The notes under the pieces are model-generated. The model saw nothing but the letters and a program-made list of their open reading frames with translations, had not been told where the DNA came from and did no database searches. DNA of 64,000 nucleotides from Lactarius indigo (lineage: Eukaryota; Basidiomycota; Agaricomycetes; Russulales; Russulaceae). A program made the translations under genes and the position numbers. The stretch is from positions 62,001 through 126,000 of the forward strand of contig JAFKAC010000057.1 of assembly GCA_025766275.1 (NCBI GenBank). Reading direction: 5' to 3'. Positions 29,763-42,100 of this stretch are shown here, one piece after another (within the stretch, counting starts at the first letter, position 1; each line of letters opens with the position of its first letter).

Positions 29763-32700
29763 ATGTCTAAGACACCTCCTGCAGCTTCCTCTTCTTCCAA
29801 TCTCCAGGCCATCTTTTATACTTCCATAAAAGAGTATGAGAAGAGGACGAAGAAAGACCTTCTCGTGCATCCGTTGATGGCCCAGTTGCAGACTTGCAAC
29901 TCTCCTACCGACATCCTGGCCATCCTTCGCACTCAAGTCCAACAGTTCGAGCAATCTACTTCCGTCGATGACAAATTGACCAAATGGTTGAACCCGACTG
30001 TTAATGTCCTATATGCCTTCTCCGCGGCGCTTGGCGAGGGCATTGGACTCGTGAATCCTATTTAGTCCATCGTTTACGATCTACTCTCTCTGATATCATA
30101 TTTATAGGTGTTCTCGCCTGCGAAGGTCATTTTTGCTGGCGCTGGGGTCCTTCTCTTGGTAGCTACCATACTGGATCTCCCTTACTCGTACTATTCTGAT
30201 TCTGAGACGTACACAGGCAGCCAAGGACGTTGCTGCGAGCCAAGATGCGCTCATTGATATATTCGAGCGCATCGAAGGCTTCTTCAGACGGCTCGAAGAG
30301 TATAGTGAGGTGCCGACGACGGAGGCGATGAAGGAGATCATCGTGAAGATAATGGTGGAGGTGCTTGGGATATTTGGGATCGTGACGAAGGAGATGAAGC
30401 AGGGGCGAGCTAGTGAGTCGACTATTGATGACACGTTGCTCGTTTCTGATAGATACGCAGAGAGATACCTGAAGAAATTAATCGGAAGGAGGGATGTCGA
30501 GGACGCGCTGGGCAGACTGGATAGATTGACGCAGCTGGAGATGCAGATGGCGATTGTGGAGGTGCTGAAAGTCGCACACCATGTAAAGGATGGAGTAGAA
30601 ACTGTCGGTGGGCAAGTACAAGGCGTCGACGACAGGGTCAAAGACGTCGGCGACCAAGTACAGGTTGTCGGCGACAAGGTCAACCTGGCTGTTGAAGGTG
30701 CGTTTGTCATGTTAGGTACTCAGAAAACGATCGTAAACCCATATACGGCTAGATGGTAAGGTAGTCAAAGTGACGACAATGGAAACGCAAGCTCTATTGC
30801 AACAGGCGGCAAACAATATCGACGAAGAAAAGCGTCCGTGGCTCTTTAGCCCTGCTCCTCTTACTTACTGACACTGAAATGCCATTGCAGGGAGCCGGAT
30901 ACGGAAGGACCACCGAGCGTGGCTGTCTCCTCCGGACCCATCCACTAATCAAAACATCGCGTCCACCACTCAGCATGAAGGCACTGCGACGTGGTTCTTC
31001 CAAGGAAGTATATTCATGGAATGGAAGTCAAAGTCGACCACGTCTTTATTGTGGATCCACGGGAAACGTGCGCCTTTCTATCCCTTCACATTCTCCCAGA
31101 TATTAATTGCGTCCGAACATTGTAGCGGGGTCAGGGAAGAGCATCCTTTGGTTCGTCATAATTTGTCGGGTTCACCCTGAGGAACTTACGCCGCCAACTA
31201 GCTCCGCAATCATCCAAAACATAATAGTGTTGCGCGAGGTTGGACAAGCATCCATGGCGTATTTCTATTTCGATTTCAAGGACACAGATAAACAAAACAT
31301 CCGCAACCTGCTTCCTTCGCTTATTACACAGCTCTCCGCTCGTTCCGATCGTTGTTGTGACATACTCTCCACCTTTTATAAAGCACATGACGATGGCGCC
31401 CATAAACCCAGCACCAGCACGCTGATCACGTGCCTTAAAGAGATGCTCGCGCTACCTGGTCAAGGCCCCATCTACATCATCTTGGACGCGCTAGATGAAT
31501 GCCCCAATACATCTGGAATTCCACCCGCCCGCAAACAAGTCCTCGATCTCATAAAGGACCTTGTCGGCCTCCAGCTTCCAAATATTCATATATGTATCAC
31601 CAGCCGCCCGGAGAACGACATCCGAGCCGTGCTTGGGCCCCTAGCATTTCACCCGGTGTCAATTCATGAACAAAGTGGACAAAAGAAGGATATTGAGGAC
31701 TATATTAGATCTGTCGTTTACGCGGACTCGGATACGGCGATGAAGAGATGGAGGGACAAGGATAAAGAGCTGGTTATTGAGACGCTCACGGAAAGAGCTG
31801 ATGGAATGTAAGCGCAAATAAGAATGTGCCAATGACGGTTGTTGACTATTTGACAGGTTCCGTTGGGTTTTCTGTCAGCTGGAGGTGTTACAACATTGCT
31901 TTCCGCAAAGCATTCGTCGAACGCTCAACGAATTACCAAAATCATTGGACGATACTTACGAGCGAGTGTTGAAGGAGATCGGGATGGCCAACCGAGATCA
32001 CGCTCGTCGTCTCTTACAATGTCTCACTGCGGCCGTTCGGCCGTTACGTGTCGAGGAGCTCGCAGAAATACTCGCGCTTGACTTTGATGAGGCGGAAGGA
32101 TCGACACCGAAGTTGAAGGAGGACTGGCGGTGGGAGGATCGACAACGAGCTGTGCTGTCTACGTGCTCAAGCCTGATCACTGAAGTCGACGATGGGGATT
32201 CACAGGTCATTCAATTTTCGCATTTTTCGGTGAAGGAATTCTTGACTTCCGATCGGCTTGCCGCTTCTAAAGGAGATGCTTCGTACTTCCACATCATTCC
32301 CGAATGTGCACACACGACTCTCGCGCAGGCTTGCTTGGGAACTCTTCTTCAGTTGGACGGCAGCGCCGACAATACCCAGGTCGGAGATAGGTTTCCATTG
32401 GCTCGATATGCTAGTCAACATTGGGTGAAGCATGCGCAGTTCGGAAAGGTGTCGTCACACGTAGAAGATGGGATGCGGCGTCTTTTTGACTCGACCAAGC
32501 CAAATTTTGCCGCGTGGCTCGAGTTGCACGACATCGACGATCGCTGGCGTAACTTTGGAGATCCCCCCAAATATCGTGGATCTCCACTGTATTATGCTTC
32601 GTTGTGCGGATTCCGTGACCTGGCAGCGCACATCATCATCGGGCATCCCGAGCAAGTAAATGCGAGGGGTGGTCAAAATCACAGTCCATTGGTGGCGGCA

Positions 32701-33399
32701 TTGCACAGGAGACACTTCAAGGTGGCTGAGCTATTATACCAGCATGGCGCAGCCCTGGATGTCACCGAGAACACATTTGATAGGACTCCACTACATGCTG
32801 CGTCGATGGACGGACTTATCGATATCGCGCGGTGGCTACTCGACCATGGTGCAGATGCGAATGCGCAACAAAACAATCTCTCCACTCCAATTCATTTAGC
32901 TGCAGAGTTTGGACAGCTAGAGATTGCATCGATGCTACTGGGGCACAATGTACACGTCAACGCTACGGACCACAAAAGCTGTACTCCATTACACCGGGCG
33001 TCAAATGATGGTCACGTGGAGATCGTGAGGCTATTACTCAAAAATGGGGCGGAAATCAGTGCACAAAATCAAGACTACGCGACGCCATTACATCTGGCAT
33101 CATCTAATGGGAACCTCGAAGTTGTACGCTTATTACTTGACCATGGCGCGAATGCAGATGCTGAGGACAAATACGGATGGACCCCATTGCACGAGGCGTC
33201 GTTAAATGGCGAAACAGAGAATGTGCGCTTGCTGCTCGATCACGACGCAAATGCAGATGCCGAGGACAAGCAAGGACGGACTCCGTTGCACCTAGCGTCA
33301 TCCAACGACAAAACAGAGACCGTGCGCCTACTGCTTGACCGTGGTGCGAGTGCAGATTCCATGGACAAGGAAGGAACGAGTTCATTACAGGTAGCATAA
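29763..33399 (+). CDS. STAND (NLR-like) protein A: Goodbye-NACHT-ankyrin, last residues lost to a stop
   Basis: Exons 29763-30050, 30108-30158, 30217-30697, 30753-30833, 30891-31067, 31126-31150, 31202-31807 and 31857-33399 give 1083 residues. Residues 1 to about 200 form the fungal Goodbye domain (MAQLQTCNSPTDILAILRTQ, VIFAGAGVLL, IVKIMVEVLGIFGIVTKEMK). A short V-x-D-rich repeat linker follows. The NACHT domain has Walker A GKPGSGKSIL, assembled across two introns, and Walker B YIILDALDECP, with sensor-like ICITSRPENDIRA. Then a helical arm with EVDDGDSQVIQFSHFSVKEFL, and about eight ankyrin repeats (TPLHLASSNGNLEVVRLLLD). Compared with gene B it has two extra ankyrin repeats and a longer linker. 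TCA in B is TAA here, removing the last 20 or so residues. Such proteins are candidate non-self recognition switches; the role is inferred from the family. Confidence 0.9.
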
Positions 33400-33927
33400 G
33401 GAGAGGCAATTGTACAGATGTCGATGGAGAATAGTGGGAAACTAGATAGAGTACTATCGGTTACTCCGTAAATGTGTGTCATGTCACGACTAGTAGTCAC
33501 TGTGGTAGTATGGGGCTTTGCGGGTTCTCGTGTGCAACCTGGCCGGCCCGGTGGTCCACCGGAAGCGGTATAGAAGAGTGAACGAATGAGGCGGCACGTG
33601 CTCGTTCCCAAACTTCTCGACTGGTTCGAGAACACTTTTATTTCACCCACCCGCCACGCCCAGTAATTTACAAGGGATCGATTACGAAGCCTATGTGGCC
33701 CCATGTTTTCCGGCCTTCATTAGCTCCCTACGGGAGGGCACCCGTCGCGACCTCGCCTCGAAAACGCAAACCTCTCATCCCCGATCAAGAAACATTTCGT
33801 GCCCCCGCCTATTTTCTATGCAGTCTACCAGCTATTTGTTTTCCTTTACCAGGTGCCGGTCTCCTTCCCTCCCAGCGCCACACCGATCTTAAAACGGAGT
33901 ATAGGGCAGTGACTCTCGAAGAGTACT

Positions 33928-34430
33928 TCCTCTGTGATTCACTTCGACGAGTGTGTAGCCCTGCTGCATCACGTACTTGATTTTTCAGTGTCGAGTTTCT
34001 ATCTCTGATCTTGCGGAAGCGAACTTCCCTGAGAGACGCCGTGGCCGGTTCGACTATGGGAAGCTCAGCCAGGCACACGTCCTCGAACTCAGGTGCGTGC
34101 TCCGGGTTCCGTGGGTATTCCTGATTTTAATGGCAAACGGCTAGGACAAGAACGGGGCCTATCCCAGTCACAATGAGCCCGTTCGTGTGCGATTGTGCCG
34201 CCACGGACATTCCCGCGCCCGTACCGCATTTGCAGAAGAATCTCCTCTCCGCCTCCACCGCCGTGGCACGCTACTGCCCGTAGCTGTGGCCGAGTTGCGG
34301 GCCGAAAGCATTATGTTGGAGTTCTTGTGAATCGCGCTGGGGTGGCGGGTACGGAGGGTTGTTGAGGACTTGTTGGGTGCTTGCTGGGGGATATGGGTCG
34401 GCTGGCGCGAGACCTGAAGTCACTCATGTA
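33928..34430. repeat. Relic repeat module, copy 2 (3' flank of gene A)
   Basis: It aligns with 951-1600 and 59010-59560 from AGTACTTCCTCTGTGATTCAC onwards. No intact ORF. 33400-33927 contains the old 3' end of gene A (its lost codons up to about 33470) and nothing else I recognise. Confidence 0.65.
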
Positions 34431-34439
34431 GCGTGCGTG

Positions 34440-34980
34440 GTTCTATTTATTGGAGGGAGTGTATGATACGTCTACATGCGTCTAACCTACGATTGTCGTA
34501 GGTTTCTTGACAATATCGTGAGCGAAAAAAAATATCCGGTATCGATCGTGACAGTTGTGATAGAAGGTCAACCAGCATTGTCTTGTACTGGGAGGAGGCG
34601 GCTCCGTGACTTGGCCGGGCGAGTGAGAACAACACTCATATATGCGCTTTGGAATACGTTCGTTGTTCACTCAGTTCATCCGCTATGACATGGACGGTAT
34701 CTATAAATGCACACTGGTAAGCTTGCCAATGAGCAGTATCCCACCCATTCGTTTGTTCAAAGAATTCGACTTTCCTTATGAACTTAAGAAGTTGAGAGGA
34801 AGAAACATCTTATGAGAGCCCGCTTCAACCCAACTAGCCACCCTTTTTTTTTTTGTCGAGGAACGGAAGAGGATCAAATGGCCGATCACCTCAAACTGCG
34901 ACCCCACTCCAGCCTGAGAACCATTCATACCGTATCCGTCTTCCTCGTGTCCACCTGACACATTCCAAAAAAGGGTTGCT
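34440..34980 (+). repeat. Orphan copy of the STAND gene 5' flank
   Basis: It matches 29080-29560 (ATGCGTCTAACCTACGATTG is shared) but no Goodbye start codon follows. 34981-35301 has only weak traces, such as GAATATCGGCGAAGACGGCG near 35091, before the foldback element begins. It marks a lost or truncated gene unit. Confidence 0.6.
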
Positions 34981-36682
34981 GACCTAATTGCTAAACTTCT
35001 GAACTCGTACAGTACTCAAGACCGTGACAATGCTGGTACCAAGACTGGTACACAGCGTCTTTGACTCGCTACACCGAAGCTGGTAAGGAATATCGGCGAA
35101 GACGGCGACACTACAACAGTACACCTGACGTACGGCAACAATTCGCCAACATATTGAAATCGGCTGGTGTGCAAGCTGAGCGCTGAGGCAAGCGCTGAGG
35201 ATTTGTGGAACCTGGACCCAAGCCCGGACTCAAGCCTGGACCTTATTATTCAGATCTTATCAATTTTTCATTGGTTTTCCCACAGGTATTTCAGAATCTA
35301 TACTGGCGGGAGTGGCCGTTTTTCCGCAGGGAATCACGCCCCCAAATAGGAAGGTGCCAAGTAAGTCACGTTTTTCTGGACATCAAAAAATGGGCTTCCC
35401 CGAACAACATTCGAGCTCCACTCGAAAAATGCATTTCCTTATTCGTACACACAAATGTCATATGTTTTTTTCATATGTTCTTTTGACTTAACAAGAAAAA
35501 CAAATATATTTTTATTATCTAATAAAACTACATCTAATCTTTGTATGTAAGTAGTACTGTAGCGGGCGAAAACGGGGGGCGGGCGCGGTGAATGCAGGCG
35601 CAAGGAGACCCCTCGTGTCCCCGCACGCCCCCTTCCTGCCGCCCCTGTACGCGCGGAGGGAGCACGCCGCGCCGCCTCTCCACTTCACCCGCGGCCCCTC
35701 CTCTTCCCTGTTTGCGTGCGCCCCCCCTTCCGCGCGAATGGGAAAGGAAGGGGGCTGGGGCACAGTGCTCCTGCGTGCCCCCTCCGCGCGTACAGGGTGG
35801 TGCCGGGGGCGGCGTGCCCTCGTGCGCATCCCGTCTCCATCCGCGTGTACAAGGGCGGCGTACCCCTGTGCACCTCCCTTCCGCGCGAATGGAGAAGGGG
35901 GTGCGTGGTGCGCGGTGCCCTTGCGTGTCCCCTCCGCGCCACAGGGGGGCGCGGCCAAGGGAGAGGGGGGCGGTGTCGAGGGTGGCGCGCCCTCGTTCGC
36001 CTCCCTTCCGCACGGATGGGGAAGGGGGTAGGGGGTGCGCGGTGCCCTTGCGTGTCCCCTCCGCGCCACAGGGGGGGCGCGGCCAAGGAGAGGGGGGCGG
36101 TGTCGAGGGTGGCGCGCCCTCGTTCACCTCCCTTCCGCACGAATGGGGAAGGGAGGGCTGGGGGCGACTGAGGAGGTGGGGCGGTGGCGTGCTCGTGCGC
36201 TCCCCTTCCACGCAGCTGGGATGGTGGTGGGGATGTGGGAGAAAGGGGAGGGGGGCGGCATACCCTCGTGCGCCCCCCTTCTTTCTGTGCGCGAAGGCGG
36301 TGGTCAGCGAGAGAGACGGGGGGAGATGACTCACCCTCGTGCGCCCCCGTTCGTGCCCCCGTTCGAGCGCAGAACGGGGGCGCACAAGGGTGAGTCATCT
36401 CCCCCCGTCTCTCTCGCTGACCACCGCCTTCGCGCACAGAAAGAAGGGGGGCGCACGAGGGTATGCCGCCCCCCTCCCCTTTCTCCCACATCCCCACCGC
36501 CATCCCAGCTGCGTGGAAGGGGAGCGCACGAGCACGCCGCCGCCCCACCTCCTCGGTCGCCCCCAGCCCTCCCTTCCCCATTCGTGCGGAAGGGAGGTGA
36601 ACGAGGGCGCGCCACCCTCGACACCGCCCCCCTCTCCTTGGCCGCGCCCCCCCTGTGGCGCGGAGGGGACACGCAAGGGCAC

Positions 36683-37191
36683 TGTTACAGTATGGACTTA
36701 ATGACTCATTACACACGACTCACGACCGGTTATGACTACGGTCCGGTATTGATATTAGTCATGGACTCTTACATCGTATCAGTCAGCATAGTAGTTCGCA
36801 TGTGATTGTGACTCATGTATGACTCATTCCTAGGATAGCTGTACTAGGGTTCGAGCTAGTTACGCTACTGGTTACTTACTATTCTAGCGGCGCTTTAAAG
36901 CCCGCGTGTATCTGTATAAATAGTCGTCTCGGAAGACCAAGAGTCCCCATCTTGGTCTTCTTCAATCCACCACTTGACTCGTCTTCTATCTGCCTTAGTC
37001 TCGGACTAAGTGTGCCTCCACTTGTATCCATTTATAGGATACTCCTTCTTCATACTTAGCTGCGGCGTGCGCCTGAGTGCCCCTGTTCAGCTTGCGTTGG
37101 GTTGACACGTGATCCCCATTCGCTTATCTTTCGCTAAGTCGACTACGCCTCTCTCAAGTCCAAGTCGGACTGACGCCGGTGGAGCGTAACA
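36683..37191 (+). repeat. E2 5' LTR (509 bp)
   Basis: Ends TGTTACAG and GCGTAACA. TATAAATA at 36915-36922. ATCTTGGTCTT at 36949-36959, 34 nt downstream, is the predicted RNA 5' end. Confidence 0.95.
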
Positions 37192-37193
37192 TT

Positions 37194-37204
37194 AAGACCA
37201 AGAT
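37194..37204 (+). other. E2 primer binding site (self-priming type)
   Basis: AAGACCAAGAT, 2 nt after the LTR, is the exact 11-nt complement of the RNA 5' end at 36949-36959. Confidence 0.8.
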
Positions 37205-37211
37205 CTTCATC

Positions 37212-39176
37212 GTGGCGTACTCGACTAGAGACCAGTGGACGTCTTTCCGTCCCTATCATATTGAACGACGAGGAGATCGCAACGTACCCACAAGATTCCT
37301 AGGAGCAGCTCAGTGGAGAGAAAGAGGAGAAGACACCGGATATTTCGTAGAGTTTAACGGTCCTAACCGTTTCCGACCCGTTGAGTTTAACTTCGAACAT
37401 CTCTGTTGGGTTGAGGTTACTTGGAACCCCATAGATCATCGCTGGGACATCGTACGACCAGCAGGACGAAACTACAATTGCGACATTGACGCGCGAGAGC
37501 TTAATAGCCGCGCAGACTACGGTCCCATTGACGGACAAGCACAAGAACACACAGACGAAGGAATCAGCGGAGAAGAAGCGTCTGAAAGTCAGTCGCCAAG
37601 CAGAGGAACAACACCAGCAGAAGAAGCCAGCCTAGGAGCAATTGGCGATCATATTATACAACGAACTGAGTCCCTTACCATTCACCAACCCGAACCCGAA
37701 GTAATTCACGTTCATAGCCCAGCAGTCGCAATGGCAACTGCCACCATCACACATGAAGAGCTGCAACTCACCACGGAGGCAAGGGATCAAATAGCCCTAG
37801 AAGAACAAAGACGCATCGCCGAAGAATCAAGAGCTAATCTAGCTCCCATTAATCCCTACACTGGTCACCGAATGACCGATGACGATGTAGCCATCCATCG
37901 TGCAATTGGGCCCGATGTTGCCGATCCCCCCAGCGGAGAAAGAAGACCTCCTAACGATTTACCAGGAGGAGGAGGAGGAGGACCTCCATCTCGAGGACCC
38001 GGATTTGGGGGATTACCTGGAGGATTCCCAGGGGGACCACCAGGAGGAGGACCTCCGGGAGGGGGATTACCAGGTGCAGGTCCTATTGTCCCCTCTTCGA
38101 GTAACAAGTTAGCTGGCGAAGCACCTACAGTATTCGATGGAGAACGCGCCAAGGTGGAGGCGTTCCTCACCCAATGGCATGTCTATTGGGGCATGAATGC
38201 CGACGAAGGCATCATGGCGACTCCATATCGACGAGCCCTACTTTTCCTATCTTACATCAAAGGCACTAACGTCAGCGAATGGGTATTGGCAATGCTCACC
38301 TGGCTCAACAGCCAGATACAAGCCGGCATACCCCGAACTAGTGAAGGGCTATGGAACGAAGTCACGCGTAGCTTTATGCAGCGCTTCCGCAATACAATGG
38401 AACAGGAACAAGCTCAATACGAGCTCAAGAAAGGAGTCAAGATGATTGGGGGCAATCTAGATGAGTATTGCACCCAATTCGAACAGTTAATACGCCGCGC
38501 TCAGTACAGACTCGACGATCCGCAAACGCTTGATCTATTTGCGAGCGGATTACCAAAAGACCTATATGAAAAGGTCTACACTCTCGACAACCCCCGCAAT
38601 TATCGCGAGTGGAAGGAAGCAGCCACCACTCGTCAACAACAATACCTTCACCTTAAAGCAGTATTGAACAAGGGAGTTCCCCCTGGGCAGGGACAAGGAA
38701 GGCAACGACAACAACGACAGTGGCAAGGACCACCGAGGAGTTCATGGCAGCCCAGAAATTTACGAGATCCAAATGCCATGGACACATCCGCAGATCGGAT
38801 TCGAGGGAGGCTCGCGGGAGCTGAGGACATACTCGCTCCGCGTCCCCCATACCGACCACGAGGAGGATTCCTCCAAAGAGGAGGAGGACGTAGTAATCAA
38901 AGGCCAGTCACCTGTTATAACTGTGGAAAGGACGGACACATGGCCCGCGATTGTAGACAACCACGAGGGGGATACCAACCCCAAGCATCGACCAGTCGGT
39001 ACATCGACACCGACTATCATCAACAAGAACCAGAAGTCGCTACCAGGGCGGTCCAAGAAGTACCCCCTCAACAGCGCGCCAGCGACTGGCTTAATGGAGT
39101 AGCCAGAGAATCAGACGACGTAAAGGACATTATCCTCCAGCAGCTGTGGAAAAAGGAGGGTTTTCAGGACGCCTGA
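37212..39176 (+). CDS. gag: E2 Gag with conserved non-AUG N-terminal extension
   Basis: The frame is open from within the LTR. The extension is best taken to start at GTG 37212 in the context ATCGTGG (A at -3, G at +4), giving VAYSTRDQWTSFRPY and then EFNGPNRFRPVEFNF and WDIVRPAG. The same protein is conserved in E3 (62691 on) with many silent changes. The first ATG of the whole RNA is in frame at 37731 (MATATITHEEL). Downstream are a glycine/proline-rich linker, a capsid-like domain (VFDGERAKVEAFLTQWHVYW, RFRNTMEQEQAQYELKKG) and the zinc knuckle CYNCGKDGHMARDC (about 38912-38953). The stop is at 39174. Confidence 0.85.
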   Translation: MAYSTRDQWTSFRPYHIERRGDRNVPTRFLGAAQWRERGEDTGYFVEFNGPNRFRPVEFNFEHLCWVEVTWNPIDHRWDIVRPAGRNYNCDIDARELNSRADYGPIDGQAQEHTDEGISGEEASESQSPSRGTTPAEEASLGAIGDHIIQRTESLTIHQPEPEVIHVHSPAVAMATATITHEELQLTTEARDQIALEEQRRIAEESRANLAPINPYTGHRMTDDDVAIHRAIGPDVADPPSGERRPPNDLPGGGGGGPPSRGPGFGGLPGGFPGGPPGGGPPGGGLPGAGPIVPSSSNKLAGEAPTVFDGERAKVEAFLTQWHVYWGMNADEGIMATPYRRALLFLSYIKGTNVSEWVLAMLTWLNSQIQAGIPRTSEGLWNEVTRSFMQRFRNTMEQEQAQYELKKGVKMIGGNLDEYCTQFEQLIRRAQYRLDDPQTLDLFASGLPKDLYEKVYTLDNPRNYREWKEAATTRQQQYLHLKAVLNKGVPPGQGQGRQRQQRQWQGPPRSSWQPRNLRDPNAMDTSADRIRGRLAGAEDILAPRPPYRPRGGFLQRGGGRSNQRPVTCYNCGKDGHMARDCRQPRGGYQPQASTSRYIDTDYHQQEPEVATRAVQEVPPQQRASDWLNGVARESDDVKDIILQQLWKKEGFQDA

Positions 39177-42100
39177 ACCCATCGGCCTGGGTGAGGGCAG
39201 TTAATTGTAACAGTGTAATCATGACTCGCTATCGTTCTATGAGAGTTCCAGTATCGATTCGCACCAGTTACCAAATGGCCGACATACGCGCTTTAGTCGA
39301 CTCAGGAGCAACCCACTGCTTCATGAAACCATCATTCGCAAAAAGGATGGGACTTGGGACCAAACTACTTGACGTCCCAAAGAAAATATGGAATATTGAT
39401 AACACTGAGAACAAATCGGGGCGTATTACCCATTATACAGATGTCGATGTCCAAACTAAAGGAATCCACAAGGAAATGCGCTTCCTTATTACAGACATCG
39501 GCAACGAGGACATCGTACTAGGGTACCCCTGGCTCGCTATTTATGACCCACACATCAAATGGTCACAAGCGGCTATCCACGAAGATATGCTCCCTATTAT
39601 TATTCGCTCGACCAATCCCTATCTTAAAACAGCCACGATTGCGGCGACAGCCACCAACGACGAATATGAAGTCGTGCACTCTTGTGTCATCACAGACGAA
39701 CAACGACAACAATTCGAAGAAGGGTGCCGAATTAGAGCCACCGCCACCGACCTCGCTATTGCTGCTCAGCAATATGTTACCAAAGCTGAGTTACCCCCTG
39801 AATACCGCGAATTTGAACGTCTCTTCAGTGAAGAAGCATCGGACAGGTTTCCGCCCAGCAGGCCTTGGGATCATGCCATCGAGTTCAAACCAGGGACAGC
39901 TGATGCCATCGACTGTAAAATATACCCCATGACTCAGGAAGAAGACAAGAAACTACGCGAATGGATCGATGAACAACTAAAAAAGGGGTATATACGACCC
40001 TCTAAATCTCCATACGCCTCGTCCTTCTTTTTCATTAAAAAGAAGGATGGTAAGTTGCGACCCGTTCAAGACTACCGAAAGATCAACGCTGTCACCATCC
40101 GCAACCAGTATCCACTCCCTCTCATCTCTGACCTTATTACCGACCTCAGTAACGCCCACATCTATACCAAACTCGACGTAAGATGGGGGTATAACAACAT
40201 ACGTATCAAAGAGGGAGACGAGGAGAAAGCGGCGTTTAAAACGCGATATGGATTATTTGAACCAACGGTGATGTTTTTTGGCCTAACCAATTCCCCCGCA
40301 ACGTTCCAGACTATGATGAATTTCATCTTCAGGGACATTATCGCAAAGCACGAAAAACGCGGCACCGTTATTCGGGTCTACATGGACGACATCGGCATCG
40401 CCACAGGTCTTACTCGCTCCTTATCGGATCACATCGAGGCAGTGAAAGACGTTCTCCGCGTATCCGCGGAACATGATCTGTATTACAAACTTGAGAAATG
40501 CCTCTTCCACTCCCCGCGTATGGATTACCTGGGGGTAATCCTTGAAAAGGGGGTGACACGCATGGACCCTGTCAAAATTTCGGGCATCAAAGATTGGCCC
40601 ACGCCAACCAAGGTTAAGGACGTCCGCTCTTTCCTCGGCTTTTGTAATTTTTACCGTCCTTTCATACGAGGCTTCGCGACCAAAGCACGCCCGCTGAACA
40701 AACTCACCCGCAAGGATACCGAATGGCACTGGGGGACCGAAGAGGAAAAGGCATTCCAAGACCTCAAAACCCTCGTCACCAGCGAACCTGTTCTTGCGCA
40801 CCCCGATCTCACGCAACAATTCGAACTAGAAGTTGATGCGTCTGGATTCGCCACTGGAGCCGTTCTCCTCCAGCGTAAGGCAGACGGCAAGCGACACCCC
40901 ATCGGCTACTATTCGTCCACCCTCAACGAAGCCGAACGCAACTACGACATATACGACCTCGAACTCCTAGCAATCGTCAAAGCCTTTCGTCATTGGAGGC
41001 CCCTTTTAGCAGGGTCCCCTCACAAAATCAAGGTATTCTCGGATCACCTCAACCTACAATACTGGAAATCACCGCAGAAGATTAGTAGGCGCGTAGCCAG
41101 GGAAGTACTCGAACTTTCGGAATACGATTTCGAGATTCACCACATAAAAGGGACTTCTAACGGTCGTGCCGATGCACTATCACGAAGACCAGACTATGAC
41201 CAAGGAGAAAATGACAACGAAGGAGTAACCGTTCTACCGGAAAGCGTCTTCGCACGCGCTACCACACTGGAGGAACCGCGACATCCACACTGGAGACCAG
41301 AGATCCTGCCGGTGGAAATGACGCCGGAACATCCCATCTACGAACAAGATACAGCTAAGTTGAAACCGTGGGTTGACGCTCACAAGCTAAAAGATATCGA
41401 AGGGACGTGGTATAAAGACGGACGCCGAGTGGTCACCGGCGGTATCCACGACAAACGCACCATTATTGCTGCTCACCATGACTCCCCCGTCTATGGCCAC
41501 CCAGGTATCAAACGCACTCTTCAACTTACTGAACGACATTACTGGTGGCCGCAAATGAAGAACGATGTTACCGATTATGTCAAAGGTTGTGCAGAATGTC
41601 AGCGACACAAAGTCAACCTTCGCCCTATCAGGGCGCCTTTACAACCCATCTACCCCAAACCAGAAGCCCTGCCGTTTGAGACTATTGCAGTGGACTTTAT
41701 TACCAAACTCCCCGTCTCTCGTGGTTATGATTCTATTTTGACGATAACAGATCATGACTGCACCAAGGCCGCCGTGTTCATCCCTTGTAACGAGGAGATA
41801 ACGGCCGAAGGAACGGCCGCCTTGTACGTTTCTCACGTCTTCCCACGATTCGGACTCCCCTCGCGTGTTATCAGTGACCGAGACCCCCGCTTCGCATCAA
41901 AATTTATGCGAGAGATATGCAAAATCCTTGGCATCAGCCAAAATATCTCAACCGCTTATCACCCCAGAACCGATGGCCAATCAGAACGAACGAATCAATG
42001 GCTGGAGCAATATCTCCGCTTTTGGGTAAATGAGCGGCAGGATGACTGGGTCCGTTATCTGCCTATGGCAGAATTCACGCATAACAATTGGCCCAATGAA

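Noticed and set aside
35515..36805. Several long ORFs (up to 343 codons) on both strands of the GC-rich arms
   Set aside because: All frames are open because the arms are almost free of A and T. The peptides are low-complexity, mirror each other across the palindrome and match no family.
36960..37190. Splice-created ATG for E2 Gag
   Set aside because: AG|TG acceptors in the leader (TAAG|TGTG, TGAG|TGCC) lead to frames that stop within about 25 codons, and no good donor is seen.
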